Assembly (NCBI GenBank): GCA_934621605.1
Contig: CAKTUZ010000018.1
Span: forward strand, 1 to 64,000
Length of the DNA stretch: 64,000 bases
Direction: 5' to 3'
DNA from: an uncultured bacterium
GTDB lineage: Bacteria > Vulcanimicrobiota > Xenobia > Xenobiales > Xenobiaceae
The notes under the pieces were generated by a model that was not told the DNA's origin, did not search any database, and worked only from the letters and a program-made list of their open reading frames with translations. How positions within the stretch are numbered: the first letter of the stretch is position 1; every line of letters begins with the position of its first letter. The position numbers were made by a program, and so were the translations under genes. Shown one piece after another: positions 26,032-35,679 of the stretch.

Positions 26032-29000
26032 TTACTCACTCCACATTACCGCTTCATGAACTTCATCGCGATCCAACAATTCTTCAGCTTGGCGACAAAG
26101 CTCAGCCAAACGCTCAGAAACACGTGGAGCACGTTCAAATTGGCGTAAAATATCCAAAGTACGGCGCATATTTTTTATAAGATCGCCCTCATTTTCATCA
26201 CCTAAGAATTCGCGCACATCTCTCCAGGAAGTTCCTCGGCACCAAAATTCGGTAATACCAGAGAAAGTAGAGTTAATTAAAACCGGTACATGGACATCAT
26301 AGCGTTCTTGTAAAGCTTCTACATCGGAAGCTATGGCACAAACAGCTTGAATAGTCCATTCGGCATTCTTAGAAGGTTCAAGGGGTCTCATCATAGAGAT
26401 ACGAGCATCGCCTAAAACTAAAGATGAAGCCACTCCGGCTAACTCGGCAGGTTCCAATTCTTCCAAAATACCGGAAAGTACAATTTCGCCCAGCAATAAA
26501 ATATTGGTTGCCCTGAAAGAAGCCACCATCTCACCTTCCCAAGTAGGACGATGATCAACCATATAACCGACCTCAGAAAGTACAGCTTCCAAAGCTACAA
26601 ATTGACGCCAATAAGAAGTACGCGATCTTTCAATTAACTCTTCAAGTTCTTCTTTGCGCTTAATCGCTTTCTGATAAGAGCGATACATCTTGGAACAACG
26701 AATTCTGTGTTCGCAAGTCTGACAATGCATAGTCGAAATTTTATCGGCTAAACGATCACGCTCTTTCACGTCCGCATCGAATTGTTGACTTAACTCCTCG
26801 CCACAGTCTTCCAATTTAGTTTTCATAACCTTAATAGAGCGATTAAGGTTATCAAGCTTGCCTCGCAAATTCTTCCAATCATTCACGTCGCCAAGCTTCT
26901 GATCGGTACAATACAGAGTGCTGTTCTTCTTAACTTCATTCATCACACTGGCGTACATATCAGCATATTCGCCTTTACTCTGCTCAATGACAAACTGACC
27001 AAAAGAACGCTCGATAAGCTCACGGGCTTCATCGCGAGTATGTACTTGCAACAAATTAAGCACCATACCGTAAACAGGAGTAAAGCGACTTACCAAAGGA
27101 TCAGCTCCAGCTCTAGCTAAAGCGCCGACTTCATCCAAGTTTTCATAGTCGCTGTGAACAACCACTACATGACCGACTTCATCCATACCGCGACGACCGG
27201 CACGACCAGACATTTGTAAAAATTCACTAGCCGTCATAGGACGCAAGCCTTCATCAGAATTCTTTACAATAGCGGAAATCACAGTCGTCCTGGCCGGCAT
27301 ATTAATACCGGCAGCCAAAGTTTCAGTAGCAAAAACAACCTTTATAAGTCCTTGTCTGAAAAGGTTTTCCACCAAACCTTTCAAGACGGGCAACAAACCG
27401 GCATGATGGGCCGCTACGCCACGACGTATATGCTCCAACTGGGAACAGTCGGCCAAAGCAGGATGTTCCCGCACAGCTTCATCTACAGCCGCATTGAGAG
27501 CGTTAAAATGTTCGGAAGAAAGCTTGACAGCTTTGGAACACAACTCGGCAGCTTCGTCACAACGACGACGCGAGAATAAGAAGTAAATAGCCGGCAGCAT
27601 ATCCTTCTGATCTAAAGTTGATACCACAGAACTATAGACAGCTCGCTTATCCATCTCAGCTTTTTCACGTTGCAAACGGCGATCGTAACTACTTTCTCCA
27701 TTAAAACGGGCAGCCAACTTTTTGGCTTTAGCTTCCTCCACTTTGCGACGCAATTTACTGTTGATATGTCCGCGTTTATCCATCAACTTAAAGATCTGGC
27801 CGTCTACAAAATAATCAATCAATAAAGGTACGGGACGATAAGACGATTCAACCAAACTTGTTGGGCCATGTACTTTATTCATCCAAGCACAAAGCTCTTT
27901 AGCATTAGCAACTGTCGCAGAAAGGGCAACCAATTGCACTTGAGCCGGAGAGTAAATAACCAATTCTTCCCAGACCGTACCGCGATCCGGATCATTCATA
28001 TAATGACACTCATCAACAATAACCGATTCAACATAAGTTAAATTAGAGCGTACATCGCCGAGCACTGTACCATAAAGCATATTGCGATACACTTCGGTAG
28101 TCATTACTACTATGTAGGCATTTCTGTTAATAGAAATATCACCGGTAAGTAAACCGACCTTATCTTCACCATAAACAGCTCGCAAGTCGGAAAACTTTTG
28201 ATTGGACAGAGCTTTCAAAGGCGTAGTATAGAAGCAACGCTTGCCATGTTGCAAAGCCCTTCTTATAGCATACTCGGCAACTACCGTTTTACCTGAGCCG
28301 GTAGGAGCGCACACAATAGTACTTTCACCGCGATCGATAGCATTAATAGCCTGAATCTGGAAGCGATCCAGAGGGAAATCGAACAACTCTTTAACATCAA
28401 GCAGCGGCTCAGGCAAAGGCTCCTCTTCGTCAGCAGCCTTTTCTACACTCTTGGCATTCTTTTTCTTGCGTCCCTTTTTACTACCGGTTGTAGGCTCACC
28501 TTCGACTGTAGCTTCCGAAGTCTCAGCAGCTACTTTTTCTTCTTTAATAATGTCAGATCCTGAAGCTTCGGATTGGACATTTTTGCTAGGTTCGGCTGCA
28601 ACCTCTGCAACGCTAGCACTCTGAGTAATCTCTTGAGCAGAAGCAGCTTTGGCAGTTAAAGCAGCACAAGGAGCGGTCGCTTCCAACTCAGCTTTATGTT
28701 TTTCGGGTACCGGCTCTAAAGACTTGGTTTCCGGCTCATCAGAACAGAAAACTTCTGACAATCGTTCCAAATCTGGATCAGGTTCGCAAATGTGAAGAAC
28801 TACAGCCGGGGCTTTTAACACTCCCTTGGGTGACGGAGGAGCAGCTAAGGTTCCCTTGGGCTCTTTGGGAGCCGGAAGGGCCTTGGGAGAGCACTGGGCA
28901 GGAGACAGCTCAGACTCAGCCCGATTCTCCTCTTTTTCCGCTTCAGCAACCTCAGCGTCAGTTCGGTTTTGTTCTGCACAGGACGCTTCAGTTTCAATTT

Positions 29001-29037
29001 CCTGACGGCAAGATTCGGTGTGCATATTTTCTTCCAT
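26032..29037 (-). CDS. Ski2/Mtr4-like DEAD/DEAH-box RNA helicase
   Basis: A roughly 1000-residue superfamily-2 helicase. The first about 210 residues are acidic, Ala/Glu-rich and low-complexity, with a basic 'KKGRKKKN' patch. The helicase core follows: 'FQIQAI', Walker A 'APTGSGKT', 'DECHYM' (motif II), 'LSATV' (III), and 'QMSGRAGRRG' (VI). The C-terminal part, with a Cys-containing insert ('CQTCEHRIRC'), matches the DSHCT arch/helical region of Ski2-like proteins found in Cyanobacteria and Actinobacteria. The likely role is RNA unwinding for processing or decay. I favour the ATG at 29035-29037, with GAGG upstream; an ATG at 29053-29055 is also possible. Confidence 0.92.
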   Translation of the reverse strand: MEENMHTESCRQEIETEASCAEQNRTDAEVAEAEKEENRAESELSPAQCSPKALPAPKEPKGTLAAPPSPKGVLKAPAVVLHICEPDPDLERLSEVFCSDEPETKSLEPVPEKHKAELEATAPCAALTAKAASAQEITQSASVAEVAAEPSKNVQSEASGSDIIKEEKVAAETSEATVEGEPTTGSKKGRKKKNAKSVEKAADEEEPLPEPLLDVKELFDFPLDRFQIQAINAIDRGESTIVCAPTGSGKTVVAEYAIRRALQHGKRCFYTTPLKALSNQKFSDLRAVYGEDKVGLLTGDISINRNAYIVVMTTEVYRNMLYGTVLGDVRSNLTYVESVIVDECHYMNDPDRGTVWEELVIYSPAQVQLVALSATVANAKELCAWMNKVHGPTSLVESSYRPVPLLIDYFVDGQIFKLMDKRGHINSKLRRKVEEAKAKKLAARFNGESSYDRRLQREKAEMDKRAVYSSVVSTLDQKDMLPAIYFLFSRRRCDEAAELCSKAVKLSSEHFNALNAAVDEAVREHPALADCSQLEHIRRGVAAHHAGLLPVLKGLVENLFRQGLIKVVFATETLAAGINMPARTTVISAIVKNSDEGLRPMTASEFLQMSGRAGRRGMDEVGHVVVVHSDYENLDEVGALARAGADPLVSRFTPVYGMVLNLLQVHTRDEARELIERSFGQFVIEQSKGEYADMYASVMNEVKKNSTLYCTDQKLGDVNDWKNLRGKLDNLNRSIKVMKTKLEDCGEELSQQFDADVKERDRLADKISTMHCQTCEHRIRCSKMYRSYQKAIKRKEELEELIERSRTSYWRQFVALEAVLSEVGYMVDHRPTWEGEMVASFRATNILLLGEIVLSGILEELEPAELAGVASSLVLGDARISMMRPLEPSKNAEWTIQAVCAIASDVEALQERYDVHVPVLINSTFSGITEFWCRGTSWRDVREFLGDENEGDLIKNMRRTLDILRQFERAPRVSERLAELCRQAEELLDRDEVHEAVMWSE

Positions 29038-29109
29038 AGAGCTATTCCTCATCATTTTCTTTCGCTAAAACAACAACTGATTAAACTAAACGGCGATCCG
29101 ATAACTTTT

Positions 29110-32100
29110 TTAAGGCTCGTAACCCAAGTTGGAACTCAGCCAACGTTCAGTTTCTCGCAAAGTGCGCCCACAACGTTTGCTGTAACTTTCCGCTTGCTCA
29201 CGACTTATCTTTCCTAAAGAGAAATAACGAGCCCAAGGAGCGGAGAAGTAAAATCCACAAATTGAACTGGCCGGATCAAGTGCATAATTGTCGGTCAACC
29301 GAACGCCTATATGCTCTGCTGGCTTAAGCAACCGCCAAATAAACTTTTTGTTGGAATGATCTGGACAAGCAGGATATCCTGGAGCCGGCCTAATTCCTCT
29401 GGTGTGGTGGAGCAATATATCGTGCATAGCAATATTTTCAGGATCGGCATATCCACAAACAGAACGGACTTTTTTGTGCAAGCATTCGGCCGCAGCTTCA
29501 CAGAGCCGATCAGCCAAGAAACCGACCATAAGCGCATGATATTCATCATTCTGTGCTTCATATTTAGCCTTCAATTCCAACAAACCGGATCCGGAAGAGA
29601 CGGCAAACATACCCAACCAATCTTTGCGTCCGCACTCTCGAGGAGCAATAAAATCGGCTAAAGCCAAACAAACTTCCAAATTTTCCGATTGCTGGCGCAA
29701 TGTAGGTAAAACGGCCATGGGCTCACCATCGGCCTCTTCGGCATAGAGTAAAATGTCTTCGCCAGAACTGTTGGCAGCCCAGAATCCATAAACTCCTTGC
29801 ACTTTAAGAGCTTGAGTGCGCACAATATATTCTAAAACACTGCGACCGTCAGCATAAAGCTTACTGGCCTTATCTCCAACTTCAGCATCATCAAAAATGC
29901 TTGGGTAACTTCCCTTTAAGCCCCAAGCAGCCAAAAATTCTTGCCAGTTTATATAGTCGCTCAATTCACGCAAATCAAAATTAACAACTTTAACCGAAGG
30001 CTCTTGAGGCTTAGCAATATCAGAATTGACTTTCCAATTAAAATGCGGAGCTCTTTTTTGAGCTTCAGCAAAACTATGCAATTTCAAAGCATGCAGACGG
30101 TTTTGCCATTGCTCACGCAAAGCCTCTTGCTCAGTTCTGATAGCAGCCCCATAAGTAGATCTGATCTCATGATTGAGAATATTATTCACAACTTCTGTAA
30201 CTAAAGAAGCATCAGGAACGTGAATAACCAAGCCACTGTAATGGGGCGCTATTTTCACTGCAGTATGAATTGGAGAAGTTGCAGCTCCTCCGACCATAAC
30301 AGGGATTCTCAATCCTGCAGCTTCAAGACATTTTATCACATTTACGATCTCATCCAAAGACGGAGTAATTAGCGCCGATAAACCGATCATTTGCGCTTTA
30401 GTTTCGATAGCTTTACTCACAATATCTGATTCAGGTACCATTACTCCCAAATCTTCTACCCGAAAGCCGTTACATCCTAAAACTACCGAAACAATATTCT
30501 TTCCAATATCATGAACATCGCCTTTTACGGTGGCCATTAAAATGCGTCCACGCAACTCCTGTTCAGCCTTACTGTCAGCAAAGTAAGGCTCCAAACAAGC
30601 TACTGCTTTTTTCATAACCCTAGCGCTCTTGACAACCTGAGGCAAAAACATTTTGCCGCTGCCAAACAACTCACCAACATGACGCATACCGCCCATAAGC
30701 GCTCGTTCCACTACTTGCAAAGGGGTCATGCCTTCGGCTACAGCTTCTTTAATATCTTCCGCCAAATAATCGGTAATACCGCGCACTAAAGCATTTTTCA
30801 AGCGTTCGGCTACCGGAGCTCGGCGCCAATCATCTTTAGAGGTAACGATTGCAATCGGAGAGTCGGCGCGATGACACTCGGCAACTTCCAAAAGGCGCTC
30901 GGCTGCTTCAGGATCTTTATTGAGAATGACATCTTCGACAGCCTGACGCAAATCAGGAGCCACTTCTTCGTAATTTTTAAGCATACCGGCATTGACTATT
31001 CCCATAGTCAAACCAGCCCTACAAGCATAATGCAAGAAAACAGCATGCATGGCTTCACGAGCCGGATTATTGCCACGTAGCGAGAAAGAGACATTACTTA
31101 TGCCGCCGTTAGTCATAACCCCGGGCCAAGCCTTGTTCACATAAGCTACGGCTTCAATAAAATCTAGACCATAAGAAGCGTGACTTTCAATGCCAGTAGC
31201 CACCGAAAGTACTGCCAAGTCGAAAACGACTTCAGAGGGAGCAAAGTCTAATTCGTTTATTAAAATGCGACAAGCTCTATCTACAATTTCTTTTTTACGC
31301 TCCAGAGTGTCGCCTTGGCCTTTTTCGTCAAAGCACATAATTACAGGCAAACCGCCCAAACGCCTAATTTCCAAAGCCTTACGTTTAAACTCAGTTTCGC
31401 CTTCCTTTAAGGAAATGGAATTAACCAAGCTGCGACCAGCCAACGACTTAAGACCGGCGAGAAGCACTTCCCAATGGGAGCTATCCAACATTATAGGCAC
31501 AGAAGCTATATCTGGCTCAGAAGTTAAGAGCCTTAAAAAATGCTCCATTTCCTGCACGGAATTATGCATGGAATCATCTAAATTGATGTCGATAACATTA
31601 GCACCATTTTCAACTTGGCGACGGGCTACAGCTAAAGCGGCTTCGTAATCTTTGGCCCGAATTAGGCGAGCAAATTTAGCCGAACCAGACAAATTACAGC
31701 GCTCGCCAATCATGGTAAAAGAAGCTGCCGAATTAGAATGGGCCATCGTATCGCCTTCAGGAAGGCGATACAATTCTAAACCGGAAAGCAAAGCCGGAGT
31801 TTGCCTTAAGTTGGGGATACCCCTAGGCTGCAAACCTTTGACAGCCTGGGCAATAGCTCTTATATAGTCAGGCGAAGTACCGCAGCAGCCGCCCACTAAG
31901 TTGAGCCAGCCTTTTTTAATGTAGTTTGCCAAAACTCCGGCCATATGCTCCGGAGACTCGTCATAACCGCCCTCGGCGTTGGGCAAACCAGCGTTGGGAT
32001 AGCAACTGATACCACAGTTGACCAAATTATTTAAGCTTTGTAAATGGGGGGCCATTTCTTCAGCACCCAAAGCACAATTCATACCTATCAAAAGCGGCTT

Positions 32101-32883
32101 AGCATGACATATAGAAGCCCAAAAAGCTTCTAAAGTTTGGCCGCAGAGAGTACGCCCGGATTTATCGGCAATGGTAACGGAAATCATTAAAGGCAGACTT
32201 TGACCGGTCTTTTCTTTAGCCAAGTCTAAAGCATAAATAGCTGCTTTGGCATTCAAGGCGTCAAAGATGGTTTCAACTAAGAAAAAATCGACTCCGCCTT
32301 CCTGCAAAGCCAAAATTTGTTCCAGATAAGCTTCTACCATTTCATCAAAAGTGATAGAACGCACAGAAGCATCTTCGACGTCCGGAGACATAGATAAGGT
32401 TTTACCTGTCGGACCTATAGAACCGGCCACCCAAGCTTGCTTCCCGCCATTTCCTGGTTGACTGAGAAAATCTTTTACAGCCTGACGCGCATTGCGAGCA
32501 GCAGCTATATTTATTTCACGCACCAAATGCTCAGCCCGATATTCGCTTTGCGAAATGCGCTGAGCCCCGAAAGTACAAGTCTCAATTATATCGGCGCCGG
32601 CTTCTAAATACTGACGATGTATATCTTGAATAACCAGGGGTTGAGTGATCGAAAGTAAATCATTATTGCCTTTGACATTTACTGGATGATCTTTAAAACG
32701 CTCCGTACGATAGTCGCTCTCCCCCAATTTGTAGCGCTGCACCATAGTGCCCATAGCCCCATCTAGCACTAAAACTCGCTCTTTGAGGGCATCCTGCAAA
32801 CTTAATCCGGACATATAATCGAAATTTCTATTCCATTCTGTTGACGCTTCGTCCAGCTTTCCACAACTTATGTTGTCGGTCAC
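29110..32883 (-). CDS. metH: Cobalamin-dependent methionine synthase
   Basis: A 1257-residue, full four-domain MetH, which methylates homocysteine using methyltetrahydrofolate with B12 as carrier. The homocysteine domain has zinc ligands Cys270 and Cys333/334 ('GGCCGTSPDYI'). The pterin domain follows (about 375-640). The B12 cap and binding domain carry 'DVHDIGKNI' (His is the lower cobalt ligand). The C-terminal reactivation domain has 'GIRPAPGYPACP'. The frame opens at GTG 32881-32883; an ATG at 32812-32814 starts closer to the conserved region, and neither has a strong ribosome site. No cobalamin riboswitch was recognised upstream. Confidence 0.97.
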   Translation of the reverse strand: MTDNISCGKLDEASTEWNRNFDYMSGLSLQDALKERVLVLDGAMGTMVQRYKLGESDYRTERFKDHPVNVKGNNDLLSITQPLVIQDIHRQYLEAGADIIETCTFGAQRISQSEYRAEHLVREINIAAARNARQAVKDFLSQPGNGGKQAWVAGSIGPTGKTLSMSPDVEDASVRSITFDEMVEAYLEQILALQEGGVDFFLVETIFDALNAKAAIYALDLAKEKTGQSLPLMISVTIADKSGRTLCGQTLEAFWASICHAKPLLIGMNCALGAEEMAPHLQSLNNLVNCGISCYPNAGLPNAEGGYDESPEHMAGVLANYIKKGWLNLVGGCCGTSPDYIRAIAQAVKGLQPRGIPNLRQTPALLSGLELYRLPEGDTMAHSNSAASFTMIGERCNLSGSAKFARLIRAKDYEAALAVARRQVENGANVIDINLDDSMHNSVQEMEHFLRLLTSEPDIASVPIMLDSSHWEVLLAGLKSLAGRSLVNSISLKEGETEFKRKALEIRRLGGLPVIMCFDEKGQGDTLERKKEIVDRACRILINELDFAPSEVVFDLAVLSVATGIESHASYGLDFIEAVAYVNKAWPGVMTNGGISNVSFSLRGNNPAREAMHAVFLHYACRAGLTMGIVNAGMLKNYEEVAPDLRQAVEDVILNKDPEAAERLLEVAECHRADSPIAIVTSKDDWRRAPVAERLKNALVRGITDYLAEDIKEAVAEGMTPLQVVERALMGGMRHVGELFGSGKMFLPQVVKSARVMKKAVACLEPYFADSKAEQELRGRILMATVKGDVHDIGKNIVSVVLGCNGFRVEDLGVMVPESDIVSKAIETKAQMIGLSALITPSLDEIVNVIKCLEAAGLRIPVMVGGAATSPIHTAVKIAPHYSGLVIHVPDASLVTEVVNNILNHEIRSTYGAAIRTEQEALREQWQNRLHALKLHSFAEAQKRAPHFNWKVNSDIAKPQEPSVKVVNFDLRELSDYINWQEFLAAWGLKGSYPSIFDDAEVGDKASKLYADGRSVLEYIVRTQALKVQGVYGFWAANSSGEDILLYAEEADGEPMAVLPTLRQQSENLEVCLALADFIAPRECGRKDWLGMFAVSSGSGLLELKAKYEAQNDEYHALMVGFLADRLCEAAAECLHKKVRSVCGYADPENIAMHDILLHHTRGIRPAPGYPACPDHSNKKFIWRLLKPAEHIGVRLTDNYALDPASSICGFYFSAPWARYFSLGKISREQAESYSKRCGRTLRETERWLSSNLGYEP

Positions 32884-33112
32884 ATCCGGCCCCGGCTCAG
32901 AAAGCCTAACAAGCTACAAGTCAAACAATTTTGGCACTTAGCCCACGGACACAAAAAAGCCCCAAAAGCCTCGGACTGACGGCAAAGCGCCTACCCCGCT
33001 TTCGTTGTTTGAACTTTTTATACCTTCAGAACCTTTATGGGGCCTATAGGAGCAGTATTATCAGTATCTTTAAGCAGGAGTGAAAAGACCAAAGCATAAA
33101 AAAGCGCTCTGT

Positions 33113-34030
33113 ATGAGAATCCTAGTTACCGGCGGCGCAGGTTTTATTGGCGCCAACTTATGCAGAGCTCTCTTACAAAGAGATTGCTCAGTAACCGTAT
33201 TAGATAATTTCTGTACCGGACGAAGGGAAAATTTGTCCGGACTTAAGCTGAAGCTCATAGAAGCTGATCTTTGCTCAGTTTCAGAATTGCCGGAACAATT
33301 TGACGCAGTAGTGAACTTGGCCTGTCCAGCTTCCCCTCCGGCTTACCAAACTATTCCTCTGGAAACTTTATGGGTAGGCGCCGTCGGAGTGCGTAACGCT
33401 CTGGATATAGCCCATCGTTGCCAAGCTAGATTTTTACAAGCGTCTACTTCAGAAGTTTACGGCGAGCCTTTAGTCCACCCTCAAAGCGAGGAATATCGCG
33501 GCAATGTAAACTGCACCGGCCCTCGTTCTATGTATGACGAGTCGAAACGTTTTTCTGAAGCTTTGATTACCGCCTATCACCAAAAATATGGAGTATCGAC
33601 AGCCATTGCCCGCATATTTAATACCTACGGCCCTTACATGCGTCCCGATGACGGTCGCGTAGTTACCAACTTTTTAAGCCAAATTATTCATGACAAACCT
33701 TTAACTATTTATGGAGATGGTAAGCAAACCCGCTCTTTCTGTTTTGTCGACGATACTGTAGAAGGTTTGCTCAGTTTGCTCTTTTCTCAAGAGAGCGGCC
33801 CCGTCAATATAGGTAATCCTCAAGAATTTACTATGCTGGAACTAGCTGAAACTATCGGCAAAGTATGCGGCAAAAAAATCCAATTGATTTATAAACCACT
33901 ACCCGGTGACGATCCCACCAGAAGGTGTCCTGACATTTCAAATGCTCAAAAATTGCTGAATTGGAGCCCCAAAGTTCCACTACACGACGGTCTGGCTCAA
34001 ACTTACCAATGGTTAAAAAGTCAAATTTAG
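33113..34030 (+). CDS. NAD-dependent epimerase/dehydratase, UDP-glucuronate decarboxylase-like
   Basis: A 305-residue extended short-chain dehydrogenase. It has the NAD loop 'VTGGAGFIGANLC', the active-site 'STSEVYGEP' and 'YDESKRFSEAL' (Tyr and Lys of YxxxK), and 'RIFNTYGPYMRPDDGRVV', all close to UDP-xylose synthases. The likely reaction is UDP-glucuronate to UDP-xylose, but related 4,6-dehydratases and epimerases share these motifs. I chose the ATG at 33113, where the Rossmann strand begins, over a GTG at 33080 whose AGGA is too close. The next sugar-nucleotide gene begins four bases after its stop, so the two are co-transcribed. Confidence 0.87.
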   Translation: MRILVTGGAGFIGANLCRALLQRDCSVTVLDNFCTGRRENLSGLKLKLIEADLCSVSELPEQFDAVVNLACPASPPAYQTIPLETLWVGAVGVRNALDIAHRCQARFLQASTSEVYGEPLVHPQSEEYRGNVNCTGPRSMYDESKRFSEALITAYHQKYGVSTAIARIFNTYGPYMRPDDGRVVTNFLSQIIHDKPLTIYGDGKQTRSFCFVDDTVEGLLSLLFSQESGPVNIGNPQEFTMLELAETIGKVCGKKIQLIYKPLPGDDPTRRCPDISNAQKLLNWSPKVPLHDGLAQTYQWLKSQI

Positions 34031-34033
34031 GCA

Positions 34034-34987
34034 ATGAATGTTTTTATAACCGGAATTAACGGTTTTGCAGGCTCTCATCTGGCAGAGTATTGTTTAAAAC
34101 AAGGCGCCAAAGTTTATGGTTTATGCCGTATCGGCGCCAATTTGGAAAATTTAACTCCTTTTTGTCGGGATTTGCATATTATCTATGGCGATTTAAACTG
34201 CGTCCAAGATATCCAAGAAGCGCTGGACTGTAGTCAACCGAATTTGGTATTCCATTTAGCGGCCCAAACTTCTGTACCCTTATCTTGGAAAAGTCCGCAT
34301 GACACGCTAACCAACAATATAAACGGTGAACTTAACTTACTAGAAGCTCTGCGCGGCAGCCGGACTAAAATTCATATAGCCAGCTCTTCGGCCGTGTACG
34401 GCTCGCCTTCTAACATTACCAAACCTTTTGAAGAAAAAGATCCTCTGCGTCCTTTATCACCTTACGGAGTCAGTAAAGCCACTCAGGAATTACTGGCCTG
34501 GCAATACGGACATACTTACAATTTGTACATAGTTCGTACCAGAGCTTTTCACCATACAGGGCCACGCCAAAATCCGCAATATGCTTTGGCAGATTTTGCC
34601 AGGCAAATTGCAGCTATAGAAAATAAAAAACAAGAACCGCTTATAAAAGTAGGCGATTTATCCGGCAGTCGCGATTACTGTGACGTGCGCGACATAGTGG
34701 CGGCTTACTGGCAATTGCTCAATAATTCCACTACCGATAATGAAGTTTTTAACATTTGCAGCGGCAAGAGTTGGACTATAGAGAAAATTCTGCAAGATAT
34801 GATTAGTCTCTCTCCGATTAAAATAAAAACAAAAGAGGATCCTCACAAAATACGCCATCACAAAGAAGCGGATATTATATGCGGAAGTGCACTAAAAATA
34901 GAAAAAGCTATAGGCTGGAAGGTACAAATACCGCTGCTTACCATGCTCCACGATTTGCTAAATTATTGGCGCAGTCGCATTTATTAA
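34034..34987 (+). CDS. NAD-dependent sugar-nucleotide dehydratase/epimerase (GDP-mannose 4,6-dehydratase-like)
   Basis: A 317-residue extended short-chain dehydrogenase. The NAD loop is 'ITGINGFAGSHLAEY', the central motif 'HLAAQTSVPLSW', the Ser site 'ASSSAVYG', and the catalytic pair 'YGVSKATQELL'. 'RTRAFHHTGPRQ' and 'SGSRDYCDVRDIVAAY' are typical of GDP-mannose 4,6-dehydratase and related RmlB/Rmd enzymes. It starts four bases after the previous gene. The pair probably makes sugar nucleotides for a surface polysaccharide; substrate cannot be fixed from sequence alone. Confidence 0.86.
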   Translation: MNVFITGINGFAGSHLAEYCLKQGAKVYGLCRIGANLENLTPFCRDLHIIYGDLNCVQDIQEALDCSQPNLVFHLAAQTSVPLSWKSPHDTLTNNINGELNLLEALRGSRTKIHIASSSAVYGSPSNITKPFEEKDPLRPLSPYGVSKATQELLAWQYGHTYNLYIVRTRAFHHTGPRQNPQYALADFARQIAAIENKKQEPLIKVGDLSGSRDYCDVRDIVAAYWQLLNNSTTDNEVFNICSGKSWTIEKILQDMISLSPIKIKTKEDPHKIRHHKEADIICGSALKIEKAIGWKVQIPLLTMLHDLLNYWRSRIY

Positions 34988-35042
34988 AAATTCAGTTCTA
35001 AATTTTAATAGAAGATTAACTAATCATTCAATATATTTCTGC

Positions 35043-35048
35043 TATAAT
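35043..35048 (+). promoter_or_regulatory. Consensus -10 box just before yqeG
   Basis: TATAAT lies ten bases before the yqeG ATG at 35058, and no Shine-Dalgarno sequence is visible. Transcription from it would start within a few bases of the ATG, suggesting a leaderless mRNA. No good -35 box was found. Confidence 0.45.
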
Positions 35049-35057
35049 GTCAGAGTA

Positions 35058-35552
35058 ATGATAAGAAAGATATTAGCCCCCAACTTTAAAGTAACTTCTG
35101 TGGTTGACGTAAATCTCGCCAGCCTTAGCAAATTGGGAGTCAAGGGCATTCTTCTTGACTTTGACAACACTCTTGTAAAGTGGAATGGTACTTCTTTACC
35201 CAATGCGGTAAGCAACTGGGTAAAAGAAGCCAAGGCTGCCGGTTTTAAATTGTGCATAGTTTCTAATGCCGTCACCAGACGCTTGGAAAAGATTGCCAAA
35301 AGGCTGGACATTCCCTTTATTCCCCAGGCTTTTAAGCCCTCGACTTTAGGTATCCACCGAGCCCTTAAGCGCCTCTCTGTCAGCAGTCAGGAAGCTATTA
35401 TGGTCGGCGATCAACTTTTTACCGATATTTTGGCCGGCAACTGCTGTGGTTTACATACAGCTTTAATTCGTCCCAAAAATGTTTCCGAGCAGTGGTGGAT
35501 GAAAGGTGTACGCTGCTTAGAAGATTTGGTTATCTCTAAAATGAGCGCCTAA
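35058..35552 (+). CDS. yqeG: YqeG family HAD IIIA-type phosphatase
   Basis: A 164-residue haloacid-dehalogenase phosphatase. The nucleophile motif is 'LLDFDNTLVKW' (DxDxT, residues about 34-44), motif II 'CIVSNAV', and motif IV 'MVGDQLFTDILAGN'. The family is conserved in Cyanobacteria and Firmicutes; its plant relative dephosphorylates phosphatidylglycerophosphate, so a role in phosphatidylglycerol synthesis is possible here. It is preceded by a consensus -10 box and no ribosome site, and followed by a long bidirectional hairpin. Confidence 0.92.
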   Translation: MIRKILAPNFKVTSVVDVNLASLSKLGVKGILLDFDNTLVKWNGTSLPNAVSNWVKEAKAAGFKLCIVSNAVTRRLEKIAKRLDIPFIPQAFKPSTLGIHRALKRLSVSSQEAIMVGDQLFTDILAGNCCGLHTALIRPKNVSEQWWMKGVRCLEDLVISKMSA

Positions 35553-35564
35553 TCGCTGTTTACT

Positions 35565-35653
35565 AAAAAATGATCGCCTCAAGCGGAAATGCTTTCCCAT
35601 TTTTTTCTCCGATATCCGGACAGGAAAGCACGCATTGCAAGCGATCATTTTTT
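35565..35653. terminator. Long bidirectional terminator between convergent yqeG and FhaA-like genes
   Basis: A 13-bp perfect outer stem pairs A6TGATCGC (35565-35577) with its complement (35641-35653), with an inner 8-bp stem TGCTTTCC/GGAAAGCA (35590-35597, 35623-35630). A-run and T-run flank it, so it can stop transcription in both directions. Confidence 0.85.
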
Positions 35654-35679
35654 ATTTCTCTTAAATAAATATCCTCAAT

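Noticed and set aside
32884..33112. Possible cobalamin or SAM/SAH riboswitch upstream of metH
   Set aside because: Short complementary arms exist (AAAGCG/CGCTTT) but no B12 box or SAM-type core could be matched by eye; a covariance-model search would decide.
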